Shown in pieces: positions 52,611 through 60,777 of a stretch of DNA of 64,000 nucleotides (within the stretch, counting starts at the first letter, position 1; each line of letters opens with the position of its first letter). Made by a program: the position numbers and the translations under genes. Source of the DNA: Microcaldota archaeon (GTDB lineage: Archaea; Micrarchaeota; Micrarchaeia; Micrarchaeales; Micrarchaeaceae); contig JAJZJM010000001.1 of the NCBI GenBank assembly GCA_021810105.1, forward strand, positions 224,500 through 288,499. Reading direction: 5' to 3'. The notes below the pieces were generated by a model. The model had not been told where the DNA came from and searched no databases. It was given only the letters and a program-made list of their open reading frames with translations.

Positions 52611-53096
52611 TCATCTTAGCCTGTTCAGAAGTTTTATTGCGCCTATACCTATACCGAAAAGCATTATCATTATACCATACAGCGAAAAAACAGAGGAGCC
52701 TGAAGAAAACGACTGGGCTATGGAGTTAGCTGCGTATGCCTGCGGTGCTGCATGAGATGCGAGCATGGCGAGGCTGCCGGAATTGTATGCCCCGTAGATC
52801 AAGATGCCAAATATTGCTGCAGCAGATATTACAAGAGCTGGCCAATTTGTGTATTTGAATTTTGAATAGCCTATTGCAGCTACTCCGACAAAAAGATAAG
52901 TGGAAACGCCTCCAACCATTATAAGCAGCTGTATCACTGCTAGCGTAGGCTGGTTTAATGCTAGGAAAAGCGCAGAGTTTAAAATAAATAGGACAGATAT
53001 CGCGGCAGCTATGTGAAGTATATTCCTGAAGATGAATACGAATATTGAAGCTGCGAGCGCAAGCACGCCCAATATCAGAACTATGAAGTAAACCAT
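52611..53096 (-). CDS. nuoJ: Complex I subunit J
   Basis: A 161-residue subunit with five helices. QLLIMVGGVSTYLFVGVAAIG is the characteristic third helix with the flexible glycines. It follows nuoI by 17 bases. Confidence 0.93.
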   Translation of the reverse strand: MVYFIVLILGVLALAASIFVFIFRNILHIAAAISVLFILNSALFLALNQPTLAVIQLLIMVGGVSTYLFVGVAAIGYSKFKYTNWPALVISAAAIFGILIYGAYNSGSLAMLASHAAPQAYAANSIAQSFSSGSSVFSLYGIMIMLFGIGIGAIKLLNRLR

Positions 53097-53113
53097 ATTA
53101 TCAGCGCTTGGCT

Positions 53114-53479
53114 TTACTTAAGGTCTTCAGGTCTTTTTATGAATTCTCTCCTGTCGAACCTTTCAAAATCGTAATCTTTTGTAAGGATTAGGCACTCGGT
53201 AGGGCAAACCTCTTCGCAGAGAGCGCAGAAAAGGCAGCGTTCCAGATTTATCTGGGGCATCTTCTTTGTTCCTTTATCTGTCTCTGTGTCCACCATCTCT
53301 ATTGTCTGGTTGGGACATATGCGCGCGCATGCTGCGCAGCTTACGCAGGTCTTCATATCAAGTTTGTGTACACCCCTGTAATTGTCAGTAACAGCCTCCC
53401 TGTTTTCCGGATATTCCAAGGTAGCTGGAGGGTTTAACGATTCTTTAAAGACATTTGCAAGAGGTTTTATCATTACCAT
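53114..53479 (-). CDS. nuoI: Complex I subunit I, two [4Fe-4S] ferredoxin
   Basis: A 121-residue protein with two ferredoxin motifs, CVSCAACARICP and CLFCALCEEVCP. It carries electrons toward quinone. The start at 53479 is chosen because AGGTGA lies 4 bases upstream on the minus strand; longer frames lack this. It is separated from nuoH by about 350 bases of unusual DNA. Confidence 0.95.
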   Translation of the reverse strand: MVMIKPLANVFKESLNPPATLEYPENREAVTDNYRGVHKLDMKTCVSCAACARICPNQTIEMVDTETDKGTKKMPQINLERCLFCALCEEVCPTECLILTKDYDFERFDRREFIKRPEDLK

Positions 53480-53585
53480 GTATTCACCTATTCTGCACAA
53501 AAGGAAGCCCAAACCATTTAGCGGCGGGATGTACTTCGTGCAACATTATATCCGTTTTGTCTTCTAAATATGTTTGGTTAATAGA

Positions 53586-53828
53586 ATGGAACGTGCTATC
53601 CTTCTTCAGGTAGATCAAACTGCTGCAAAACACAGTAGATTCTTGGAATTCGAGAGACATCCAACTGAACTCGCCAATTTCATTATTAAGAAAAAGGTTA
53701 CTCTGCGCGACTTCCACAGTAGTCTTGTAAACGACCATCCGTTTCAAAATGCGGTTGTTGAACCTATTGTTGCTGTGCGACATGTTTCTTCAACTCATGG
53801 AAAACCCACGCCATTCATGTGTGGATAG
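53586..53828 (+). CDS. Short foreign-looking reading frame between nuoH and nuoI (doubtful)
   Basis: An 80-residue frame, opposite in direction to the nuo genes, fills the gap 53480-53832. MERAILLQVDQTAAKHSR and LRDFHSSLVNDHPFQNAVVE vaguely recall N-terminal parts of TnpB proteins, but no RuvC or zinc motif follows. Codon use differs from its neighbours: no ATA among Ile codons and several CGN Arg codons. CATTATATCC (53543-53552) could be its TATA box. It is either a fragment of a mobile gene or an unknown small protein. Confidence 0.35.
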   Translation: MERAILLQVDQTAAKHSRFLEFERHPTELANFIIKKKVTLRDFHSSLVNDHPFQNAVVEPIVAVRHVSSTHGKPTPFMCG

Positions 53829-53832
53829 TTTA

Positions 53833-54876
53833 CTAGTGCACAAACAATACGAATGTAAGTAATAAATTAACTACTGCGAGAGGGGTCAAATACGCCCACC
53901 CAAGCCTCAGGACTCTGTCTATCCTCATTCTCACAGTTGTGGATCGTATGACAACTACAAATAGAGATATCAGAACCACCTTTATCAAAGTCCATGCGAG
54001 CGGAGGGAGTATTGATGGCCCCATGTATCCGCCGAAGAATAGAGTTGCGATCAGCAAAGAGCCTACAAAAAGCCTTACATAGTCCAGAAACAGGACCAAT
54101 GCGTAGTAAGGAGCGCTTACATCAGTAAGCCATCCTGCGATTAGCTCGCTGTCCGCTTCCCTTAGATCGAACGGCGGCCTTTCCATCTCTGCCAGCATTA
54201 TTATGAAAAATACAAGCAAGCCTATTGGCATTAGAAGGGCAAACCAATAGTGGCTCTGCGCAGAGACTATGCTGTTTAGGCTATAGCTGTTTGCAAGCAT
54301 TGCCACTGCGGCTATAACCAATATGAAAGGTATCTCATAGCTTATCAGCATTACCACAGATCTTTCTGCACCTATAGATGCAAATTTGTTGCCGCTCGTC
54401 CAGCCTGCAAGGAAAACCAGCAAAGGAACGAAAGAGAGCACCATGAAAACTGCAATCAACCCTATGCTTGTATTTATTCCAACATAAGATTGCGTGAGAG
54501 GGATAAAAAATAGCATTATGATGAATGCGGCGACCATCAAAGGTATTGAGAGTCCAAAAAAAGGCCTATCGGAATTTGAGGGGATTATGTTCTCCTTGCT
54601 TATCAGCTTTAAAAGATCTGCCAGGTTCTGCAATATGCCGAACTTGCCAACATATGTGGGCCCATGCCTTGACTGCATCCTGGCCATAAATTTCCTCTCC
54701 ACCCATCCGAACACGTATGAGAAGATTCCTGCAATTATGATCAATGTTATTGCAAATATTAGCATCGCGATTATGAGAGAGGCTGCTGAGATGTATTGAG
54801 AACTCATGTAACCTGCCAACAATTTACTTATTGAGCCGTAATACGAGCTAACAAAACCGGAAGTTATGTTTAACAT
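53833..54876 (-). CDS. nuoH: Complex I subunit H
   Basis: A 347-residue membrane subunit forming the quinone site: ERKFMARMQSRHGPTYVGK, AEMERPPFDLREADSELIAG and the C-terminal MRIDRVLRLGWAYLTPL. It is the first gene of the cluster. NuoA, B, C and D are not in this window. Confidence 0.96.
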   Translation of the reverse strand: MLNITSGFVSSYYGSISKLLAGYMSSQYISAASLIIAMLIFAITLIIIAGIFSYVFGWVERKFMARMQSRHGPTYVGKFGILQNLADLLKLISKENIIPSNSDRPFFGLSIPLMVAAFIIMLFFIPLTQSYVGINTSIGLIAVFMVLSFVPLLVFLAGWTSGNKFASIGAERSVVMLISYEIPFILVIAAVAMLANSYSLNSIVSAQSHYWFALLMPIGLLVFFIIMLAEMERPPFDLREADSELIAGWLTDVSAPYYALVLFLDYVRLFVGSLLIATLFFGGYMGPSILPPLAWTLIKVVLISLFVVVIRSTTVRMRIDRVLRLGWAYLTPLAVVNLLLTFVLFVH

Positions 54877-54935
54877 ACGAATATGCTAATACATCTAATC
54901 TTTTTATTGGTTGCCTGATAATTTATTCTGATCTT

Positions 54936-55193
54936 ATGAATGATATTGCAAGAAGAATATTGAAAGATGGCAGTGCGCGAATAAGAGTAAAGAGATCCGG
55001 GATGTTTCAGTTTCAGATTTTTAAGATAAGGAAAGTGAAGTTAGGGAATGAGGAGTTTGTTGAGCTTTACCTTGACAGGGTATTGGACATGCAGGAAATC
55101 CACAGGGTCGCAGCTGAGACAGGCTTGCCTATAGAGGCAACCAATGGCAGGGCATTTCCAGAAGGAACAGGAGCGAAAGACTTTGTTGTTTAG
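54936..55193 (+). CDS. Small basic protein of unknown function
   Basis: An 85-residue protein with alternating strands (ARIRVKRSGMFQFQIFKIRK, EEFVELYLDRV) and a C-terminal glycine-rich GRAFPEGTGAKDF. I recognise no family. It is a single gene with a TATA-like CTTTTTATTGG at 54899-54909 and converges on the surface-protein gene. Confidence 0.7.
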   Translation: MNDIARRILKDGSARIRVKRSGMFQFQIFKIRKVKLGNEEFVELYLDRVLDMQEIHRVAAETGLPIEATNGRAFPEGTGAKDFVV

Positions 55194-55199
55194 TTGATT

Positions 55200-56900
55200 T
55201 TAGACTATAAGGTTGCTAACGTTGAGCGTCCCTACATCCAATTTTGTTTGTCCGTTTGCGGTATAATTTATGATAAGGTTGTAGGTTGTTGTGGCTGTGC
55301 TAATTGGCACTGGTATGTTGTAGCAGGTTGTGCTAACTTCCGTGTGCGAGCTCGCTTTTAGAGTGGAATTGATTATGCTGCTTCCGGTTTCTCCTGTAAA
55401 TACACAGGATGCGCTGTTTAGCTTTGCTGAGAAGGGCATATTGTTGGTTATGTTTAGAGTTATCTTGTTTGTCGTTTGGTTGAAAGATACCACACTGCAC
55501 TGGAAGATGGTTGATGAGTTAGGAAGCGTGCATGTATTTTTGAACGCGCTGTTCCATTTTGTGCTGCTCTTGCTTAGATTTAGAGATTCTAGCATTATTA
55601 CCCCGTTTCCGTTTGCGAGGAGGAGGTTGCTTTGATTGACAAAGGAGAGGAGAGTTGCAGTGTAATTCCTTGTTATTACTGTTTGATTAAGAAGGCCGTA
55701 ACTCAGTCCGCTGTTTCCAGTCGGATATATGAAACTTGAGCAGATGCTCATGTTGCTTGAATTGTAAATTAATCCATAGCAGGTCTGCTCAGTTGCGCTT
55801 GTGTTGATTTGGGGTTTATTCCTCTGCAATATCGATATGAACGCGCCATACCTGTTTGCGAATATGTTGGAGTATGAGAAACTGCTATTTTTCGCATATG
55901 AGAAAAGCTGGCCATAATATGTAGAATTCGCATATCTGAACTTGTTTGTAAGATTAAGCATTCCTGGAGTGGAATTCAGCATTGATATTATAGTGTTTGA
56001 TTGTACGTCTTCATATGACTTGGCAGTCAATGTGGCGCATGTTGCATTTAGAGAGTTATTATAATATGAAATGATCCTAGTCCATCCTTTTGAATAATAG
56101 GTGCACATGCTGGTTGTGTTGCTGATTTTCGAGAATATTACAGGTGTGCCGTTTACCTCTATATCTGATTGCTTGAACCCGAAGCTTGATGTTACTACTC
56201 CAACCTGGTAGGGGTTTATTGTTCCGTCGATCCACGCAGAATACCCTATGGCGTTTGAGGGATAATATGCAACTGATGAAGAGACTCCGGCAATTTCCGG
56301 AGATAGATCTTGTAGTATTTTCGTAATTATACTTTTTGTTGGACCGAAGATGTTGTTAACTGTGCTAAAATTGTATCCAAGGCCGAGCTCATATGCCAAA
56401 GTGACGCCGTCTCCTATTAGGTATGTCCCTTGGGTGGATGTTATGTTAAAATTTGGTATAGAGGTGTAAGGAGATGGGCGCTCTGGGCTGCTCACATTTA
56501 TTGCCATACTGCTTTGAGCAGAGGCCCTATCAGCAATTTTGAATGTGTGTCCTGGATCTGCTATTGCGCTGAATTCAAAAGTGCCATTCGACGGATAAAT
56601 GTAATTAGCAGATATATAAGTACCAACTCCTCCAGGAAGGGTTACTGCATAAGATTCAAGCGGGTTGCCATTAAGATAGAAAATTAAAGGCATTTGAGAA
56701 ATGCCTCCGCCTCCGGTGTTATTTATGTATATTCTAAAACCGGATTCTTGATATGGGTAAATCGGCAATGTTGTGTTGGTTTCCAGAGTCACTTTTATTG
56801 AACTGGTTTTATTTATTGTAGTAAATATTAGGGCACCTGCTACTGCAGCTACTATAATTATGGCGATTATTCCGTATACTAGGACTTCTTTTTTATTCAT
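55200..56900 (-). CDS. N-terminally anchored surface glycoprotein, 566 residues
   Basis: One N-terminal transmembrane helix (about 8-30) with a MNKKEVLVYG start, then a beta-rich outside region with more than 30 N-glycosylation sequons and ten or so Cys. The first 130 residues look like an Ig-like fold. No enzyme motif is visible. It starts 1 base after a winged-helix gene, so the two are probably co-expressed. Confidence 0.8.
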   Translation of the reverse strand: MNKKEVLVYGIIAIIIVAAVAGALIFTTINKTSSIKVTLETNTTLPIYPYQESGFRIYINNTGGGGISQMPLIFYLNGNPLESYAVTLPGGVGTYISANYIYPSNGTFEFSAIADPGHTFKIADRASAQSSMAINVSSPERPSPYTSIPNFNITSTQGTYLIGDGVTLAYELGLGYNFSTVNNIFGPTKSIITKILQDLSPEIAGVSSSVAYYPSNAIGYSAWIDGTINPYQVGVVTSSFGFKQSDIEVNGTPVIFSKISNTTSMCTYYSKGWTRIISYYNNSLNATCATLTAKSYEDVQSNTIISMLNSTPGMLNLTNKFRYANSTYYGQLFSYAKNSSFSYSNIFANRYGAFISILQRNKPQINTSATEQTCYGLIYNSSNMSICSSFIYPTGNSGLSYGLLNQTVITRNYTATLLSFVNQSNLLLANGNGVIMLESLNLSKSSTKWNSAFKNTCTLPNSSTIFQCSVVSFNQTTNKITLNITNNMPFSAKLNSASCVFTGETGSSIINSTLKASSHTEVSTTCYNIPVPISTATTTYNLIINYTANGQTKLDVGTLNVSNLIV

Positions 56901-56901
56901 G

Positions 56902-57363
56902 TTATTGCCTTGTCTTTAACTCTTTCAGAACCGAGGAGACCTTATCCTTTATTGGCTGCACCTCTGAATTAAAGTAACTGTTCAGCCACGCTTCTTCGTT
57001 GTACTTTTGATCTCCGCCTACGTTTGCTAGAAAATATGCACCTTTGGAGTTATTAACTATGTTGGCTTTCTTCAACTGCAGAAGATGGTATCGTAATGTC
57101 TTTTCGTTTATCGGTTCCCAATTCTTAGTTATATACTCGGAAAGCTCCTGAACAGTAGGATCATGTTTCTGAACAAATTGGAAATAAAATATCGCATCCA
57201 GGACTGTTATTGCACTTTGTCGCGATTCCCCAGGGTTTATCACTCCCATTGCAAGTGAGAGCCACCGCATGATAGACCTGCGAGTCTCGAGAACCTCCTT
57301 TGTGACAATCATATTTCTAAGTGTTATTTCTCTTTCTATCAATTTAGATTCATTAAGCTCCAT
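56902..57363 (-). CDS. Winged-helix protein paired with a surface-protein gene
   Basis: A 153-residue soluble protein. Residues about 55-115 look like a winged helix: LDAIFYFQFVQKHDPTVQEL, INEKTLRYHLLQLKKANIV as recognition helix and SKGAYFLAN as wing. It may control the following surface-protein gene. No ligand domain is seen. Confidence 0.75.
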   Translation of the reverse strand: MELNESKLIEREITLRNMIVTKEVLETRRSIMRWLSLAMGVINPGESRQSAITVLDAIFYFQFVQKHDPTVQELSEYITKNWEPINEKTLRYHLLQLKKANIVNNSKGAYFLANVGGDQKYNEEAWLNSYFNSEVQPIKDKVSSVLKELKTRQ

Positions 57364-57431
57364 AAATAAGCGCCCAATAAGACTTCAATAATCTTGTATT
57401 GAATAAGGTATTAATTACTATTCTTTATTGT

Positions 57432-58361
57432 TTAAGGTGCACTGTACCCAGAAGTCCATGCACTTGTGTATGTTACACCATTTGGCACTCCATCGTTGCT
57501 ATTGCCAGAGTAGTCATTTGCATTACCGTTCAGCGGCCACCAACCAACAAGATTGTTGACATTAATGGGTGCGCCGCCTATGCCCTCCTGATAAAGAGCC
57601 TGAATTTCAGATTGGGATAGCGATGTATTGTATAATTGTATATTCGAAATATATGCATCTGCGACTTCATCGCCACCGGGCGGATTGTCTCCTACACCAA
57701 CCATTAGATTGCTATTTCTTATTTCAGATAATACCGGTGAAAATGAAGAGGGGTTGCCTGCTGTATTGTCAATATATGAAGTTATGGAATTATAATTTGT
57801 AACTGTTGCTGCAAAGAAGTACCATTGCCCAGTATTTATCGTGTAGGATACTGATCCACATCCTGCCCAGCCATTCGGCCAGCCAGTGCATAACTGTGCG
57901 GAAGTAGGGTAAATCCATACCCCACCGTAATCATATCCTTGGTTACCTCCGATACCACCGTTAGTTGTGCTATTATATATATCGACTGGTGGATTGCATC
58001 CGGAGCATCCTGAGCCAGAAAAAGAAATAGGATTGAACCATACTGTAATTGTATAATTAAAGCCTAATGTGACCGGAGCAGCATAAATTCCATTATTGGC
58101 AGGAGGAGTTACTTGTACCACGTACTCTGGAAGCATACCGCTGCACTGCCCAGCAAGAGAGGTCTGCACAGCGGTTCTGATTACCTGGCAAGAACCTGGC
58201 TGCGCACGTGGTGCAAAGTTTGCGCTGTTGAATACTCCCAATGAGAAAAGCGCAACTAGTACAATCGCGATTATGAGGATTGCCCAACCATATGTCATGA
58301 GATACTCCATTGCAGATTGGGACTTTTGACTTTTAAATTTAGAATAATCAAACTTTTTCAT
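57432..58361 (-). CDS. Class III signal peptide surface protein with permuted LamG-like domain (copy 4)
   Basis: A 309-residue protein whose first 20 residues (MKKFDYSKFKSQKSQSAMEY) are identical to copy 1. The QPGSCQV...GQCSGMLPEYVVQ block and the tail WWPLNGNANDYSGNS...SGYSAP are conserved, the middle is divergent. The upstream 60 bases are nearly the same as those before copy 1, including TATA box and TTAGGCATGG. Together with copy 5 it forms a tandem pair matching copies 1 and 2. Confidence 0.85.
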   Translation of the reverse strand: MKKFDYSKFKSQKSQSAMEYLMTYGWAILIIAIVLVALFSLGVFNSANFAPRAQPGSCQVIRTAVQTSLAGQCSGMLPEYVVQVTPPANNGIYAAPVTLGFNYTITVWFNPISFSGSGCSGCNPPVDIYNSTTNGGIGGNQGYDYGGVWIYPTSAQLCTGWPNGWAGCGSVSYTINTGQWYFFAATVTNYNSITSYIDNTAGNPSSFSPVLSEIRNSNLMVGVGDNPPGGDEVADAYISNIQLYNTSLSQSEIQALYQEGIGGAPINVNNLVGWWPLNGNANDYSGNSNDGVPNGVTYTSAWTSGYSAP

Positions 58362-58426
58362 TCTCTCTATATAAGTAAGGTAAAAAAGTATAAAAACCTG
58401 TTAGGCATGGAATTTGAAGAATCATT

Positions 58427-59317
58427 TCAGGGTGCACTGTACCCAGAAGTCCATGCACTTGTGTAGATTACATTTGTGGCAGTACCATCGTTGCCGTTGC
58501 CGCTGTAATCATTGGCATTGCCATTTAGAGGCCACCAACCAACAAGGTTGTTGACATTGATCGGCGCTCCGTCAATTCCTTCTTTGTATAGAGCCAGCAT
58601 ATCAGACTGCGAAAGCGATAAATTGTAGATTTGAACGTTTGCAATGTAACCTGTAAAATTAAATCCGCTTGTTCCACCTCCGATATTGGCCATTGTGCCA
58701 CTTCCTGTCTGAACATTTGGAGTGCCGCTACCAGTTCCAGTATACGATATGCCATTTATATACACTTCAACATTTGTTCCTCCGGAATAAGTAAAACCTA
58801 CGAGGTTCCAAGTATTATTATTGACTAGAGGGCCCGCACACCTGTGATCACTCCAACTATCAGGGCAAACCTGACCACTATATATTCCGAGCATCCAATC
58901 CTCTTCTGCTGTTCCGTATTCGCCATAGTTAAGTACAAAAGGGTAATCAGCACTTTGGGTTGTTTTTACCCATGCAAGAATGCTCACAGATTTATCTCCG
59001 TTCGGAAATCTTGAATCTGATATTATTACACCAGGATTAGGATAACCTGGAAATTGCGCCACATACTGAGGCAGCTCACCGTTGCATTGCCCTACCAAGG
59101 AGGTCTGCACAGCGGTTCTGAGCACTTCACATGATCCTGGCTGCGCACGTGGTGCGAAGTTTCCGCTGTTAAAGATTCCCAATGAGAAAAGCGCAACTAG
59201 TACAATCGCGATTATGAGGATTGCCCAGCCGTATGTCATGAGATACTCCATTGCAGATTGCGACCTGATTAGGTATGGATTAATTGCACATATACTTTTT
59301 CGCTTGTTTTCTTGCAT
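58427..59317 (-). CDS. Class III signal peptide surface protein with permuted LamG-like domain (copy 5)
   Basis: A 296-residue protein with leader MQENKRKSICAINPYLIRS before QSAMEYLMTYGWAILI. Its head (GSCEVLRTAVQTSLVGQCNG) and tail (WWPLNGNANDYSGNGNDG to SGYSAP) match the other copies. It lies 65 bases upstream of copy 4 on the same strand. A TATA-like GAATTTTTTATGC lies near 59345-59359. Confidence 0.84.
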   Translation of the reverse strand: MQENKRKSICAINPYLIRSQSAMEYLMTYGWAILIIAIVLVALFSLGIFNSGNFAPRAQPGSCEVLRTAVQTSLVGQCNGELPQYVAQFPGYPNPGVIISDSRFPNGDKSVSILAWVKTTQSADYPFVLNYGEYGTAEEDWMLGIYSGQVCPDSWSDHRCAGPLVNNNTWNLVGFTYSGGTNVEVYINGISYTGTGSGTPNVQTGSGTMANIGGGTSGFNFTGYIANVQIYNLSLSQSDMLALYKEGIDGAPINVNNLVGWWPLNGNANDYSGNGNDGTATNVIYTSAWTSGYSAP

Positions 59318-59443
59318 AATTCCACTTCAATTCTATTATGCACAGTGCATAAAAAATTCTATGATTCATTCCGCATTGCATACAAAAAAGCATAGCTAAA
59401 CTTAAAAAGGTTGCATGTATAAATTCTAAAGTCACTTGAAAAC

Positions 59444-59839
59444 TTGGCGATTGCTTTGGGAGATATAGAGATTGGAGTAAAGTTTGAACCTGATATCCTG
59501 CGCGCAAACGCAAAGAATGAGGCTTTCCTAATAATATCTGCTACTAACGGCAGCTCTTCCGCCCCGTACTGGTGCGAGTGTGAAGTATCTGTAAAGTCAC
59601 CTCTCTCATTGGCCATGGACAGGGAATTGGACATTGGAAGGACACGCATAGGGATTTCCATGCCTGGATGCTCTATTGAGAAGAAGATAAAGCTGTTCAC
59701 AAGGCCCAATAACTTTGTTGATGATTATCCTGTTTCCATAGTGGCATATGTATACGAAGCCGATGGAGCAATAGCAGAGAGAGTAGAGAAGAAGGCGTTT
59801 ATACCATGCAAGGAGATGAGTCTAGAGGACAATAAATGA
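59444..59839 (+). CDS. Small Ig-like-fold protein of unknown function
   Basis: A 131-residue protein starting at TTG 59444. A TATA box GTATAAATT (59418-59426) about 25 bases upstream suggests a leaderless message. Strand-rich sequence (VKFEPDILRANAKNEAFLII, VSIVAYVYEAD) with SMPGCSIEKKIKLF suggests an Ig-like or arrestin-like beta sandwich. There is no signal peptide. Its end overlaps the acylphosphatase gene by 18 bases. Confidence 0.65.
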   Translation: MAIALGDIEIGVKFEPDILRANAKNEAFLIISATNGSSSAPYWCECEVSVKSPLSLAMDRELDIGRTRIGISMPGCSIEKKIKLFTRPNNFVDDYPVSIVAYVYEADGAIAERVEKKAFIPCKEMSLEDNK

Positions 59840-60103
59840 ATTTTCTGCCGCACTCTTTATACGTCTGTTGTCGCATTTCTGCACATCAACATGCATAACG
59901 CTCGGGCCGTTCTTTGAGTCTATCTTTATCAGCTTTACGAATTTATTCAATGTATTCGCTCTGCCCTCAACGGATATTTCCACATGCCCATCCTCGCTAT
60001 TCCTTACCCATCCTTTTAATTCCAAAGAATCCGCTATTCTTTTAACGTATGCACGGTAACCCACCCCCTGCACCCTGCCATGCACCTTTATGAAAAGCCG
60101 CAT
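59822..60103 (-). CDS. acyP: Acylphosphatase
   Basis: A 93-residue enzyme: the phosphate loop GRVQGVGYRAYVKR with catalytic Arg and GWVRNSEDGHVEI with catalytic Asn. It hydrolyses acyl phosphates. Length and motifs are complete. Confidence 0.95.
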   Translation of the reverse strand: MRLFIKVHGRVQGVGYRAYVKRIADSLELKGWVRNSEDGHVEISVEGRANTLNKFVKLIKIDSKNGPSVMHVDVQKCDNRRIKSAAENSFIVL

Positions 60104-60113
60104 AACATCATTG

Positions 60114-60674
60114 TTATTTTACAGCTTCGTATATTTCTGCTGCGCCCCTCACCATTATGTATACGAAAAGTATGCCTATAAGAGCATAAGCGAAGAGCAG
60201 GTATCTTCCAAAAAAGTTGTCTGTTATATATGCCCATGAGAGGTACGAGAAAGTTATGAACTTTACTATTCCTATGCCGCCTCTTGATGCATTGGATGTG
60301 TAGAATATCCTTGCAAGTCTGCTCTTCATCTTGGATGATGTTCCTTTTGCGCCCATCAGCGCATCAGCGAATGAATGCCTCAACACTATCAGGAAGAGTA
60401 TGAACAGAGGGACTATTCCTAGGAAAGTGAAAAGTATCCAAAGGACATACTCTGTGACTCTGTCCCCTGCCACATCAAGTCTCTTTCCGTACCAGCTGAG
60501 CTTTTTCCCTTTTTTGAGGTCCATTTTAGCTACATAGCCATCCACAAAGTCAAGAATGAACATTATTGCGATTATCGCTATTGTGGCGTATGCATTGAAC
60601 CTGATTAGGACAAGGTATGCTACAAGAAAGACCATTGCTGTCCTAAAAAGAGTTATTGCGTCGGCCTTGTTCAT
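60114..60674 (-). CDS. CDP-alcohol phosphatidyltransferase
   Basis: A 186-residue membrane enzyme with about five helices and the family motif DGYVAKMDLKKG followed by GKRLDVAGDRV: DGxxAK, G, D and D are in register, with Lys where Arg is common. It makes phospholipid head-group linkages such as archaetidylinositol or archaetidylglycerol phosphate; the alcohol is unknown. A TATA box ACCTATTTATAACT on the minus strand (60699-60712) lies about 30 bases upstream. Confidence 0.92.
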   Translation of the reverse strand: MNKADAITLFRTAMVFLVAYLVLIRFNAYATIAIIAIMFILDFVDGYVAKMDLKKGKKLSWYGKRLDVAGDRVTEYVLWILFTFLGIVPLFILFLIVLRHSFADALMGAKGTSSKMKSRLARIFYTSNASRGGIGIVKFITFSYLSWAYITDNFFGRYLLFAYALIGILFVYIMVRGAAEIYEAVK

Positions 60675-60720
60675 CCAATCATTCTAGATTTTAGGCAGAG
60701 TTATAAATAGGTTTGTGGAA

Positions 60721-60763
60721 GGCCGTGCAGAGCACGGCCGTGGAAAGAGAGTGGGGACTCTCT
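60721..60763 (-). other. Two perfect hairpins in tandem
   Basis: GGCCGTG/CACGGCC (60721-60739, 5-base loop) and AGAGAGT/ACTCTCT (60746-60763, 4-base loop) lie between the stop of the Yip1 gene and the promoter of the phosphatidyltransferase gene. No T-tract follows on the minus strand, so simple termination is uncertain. It may be a 3' structure or a small RNA. Confidence 0.55.
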
Positions 60764-60777
60764 AGAAGATTAGCTTG

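Noticed and set aside
53484..53783. Minus-strand 99-residue frame between nuoI and nuoH
   Set aside because: It overlaps the nuoI leader and its ribosome binding site and shows no family features; the opposite-strand frame has the better promoter, though it too is doubtful.
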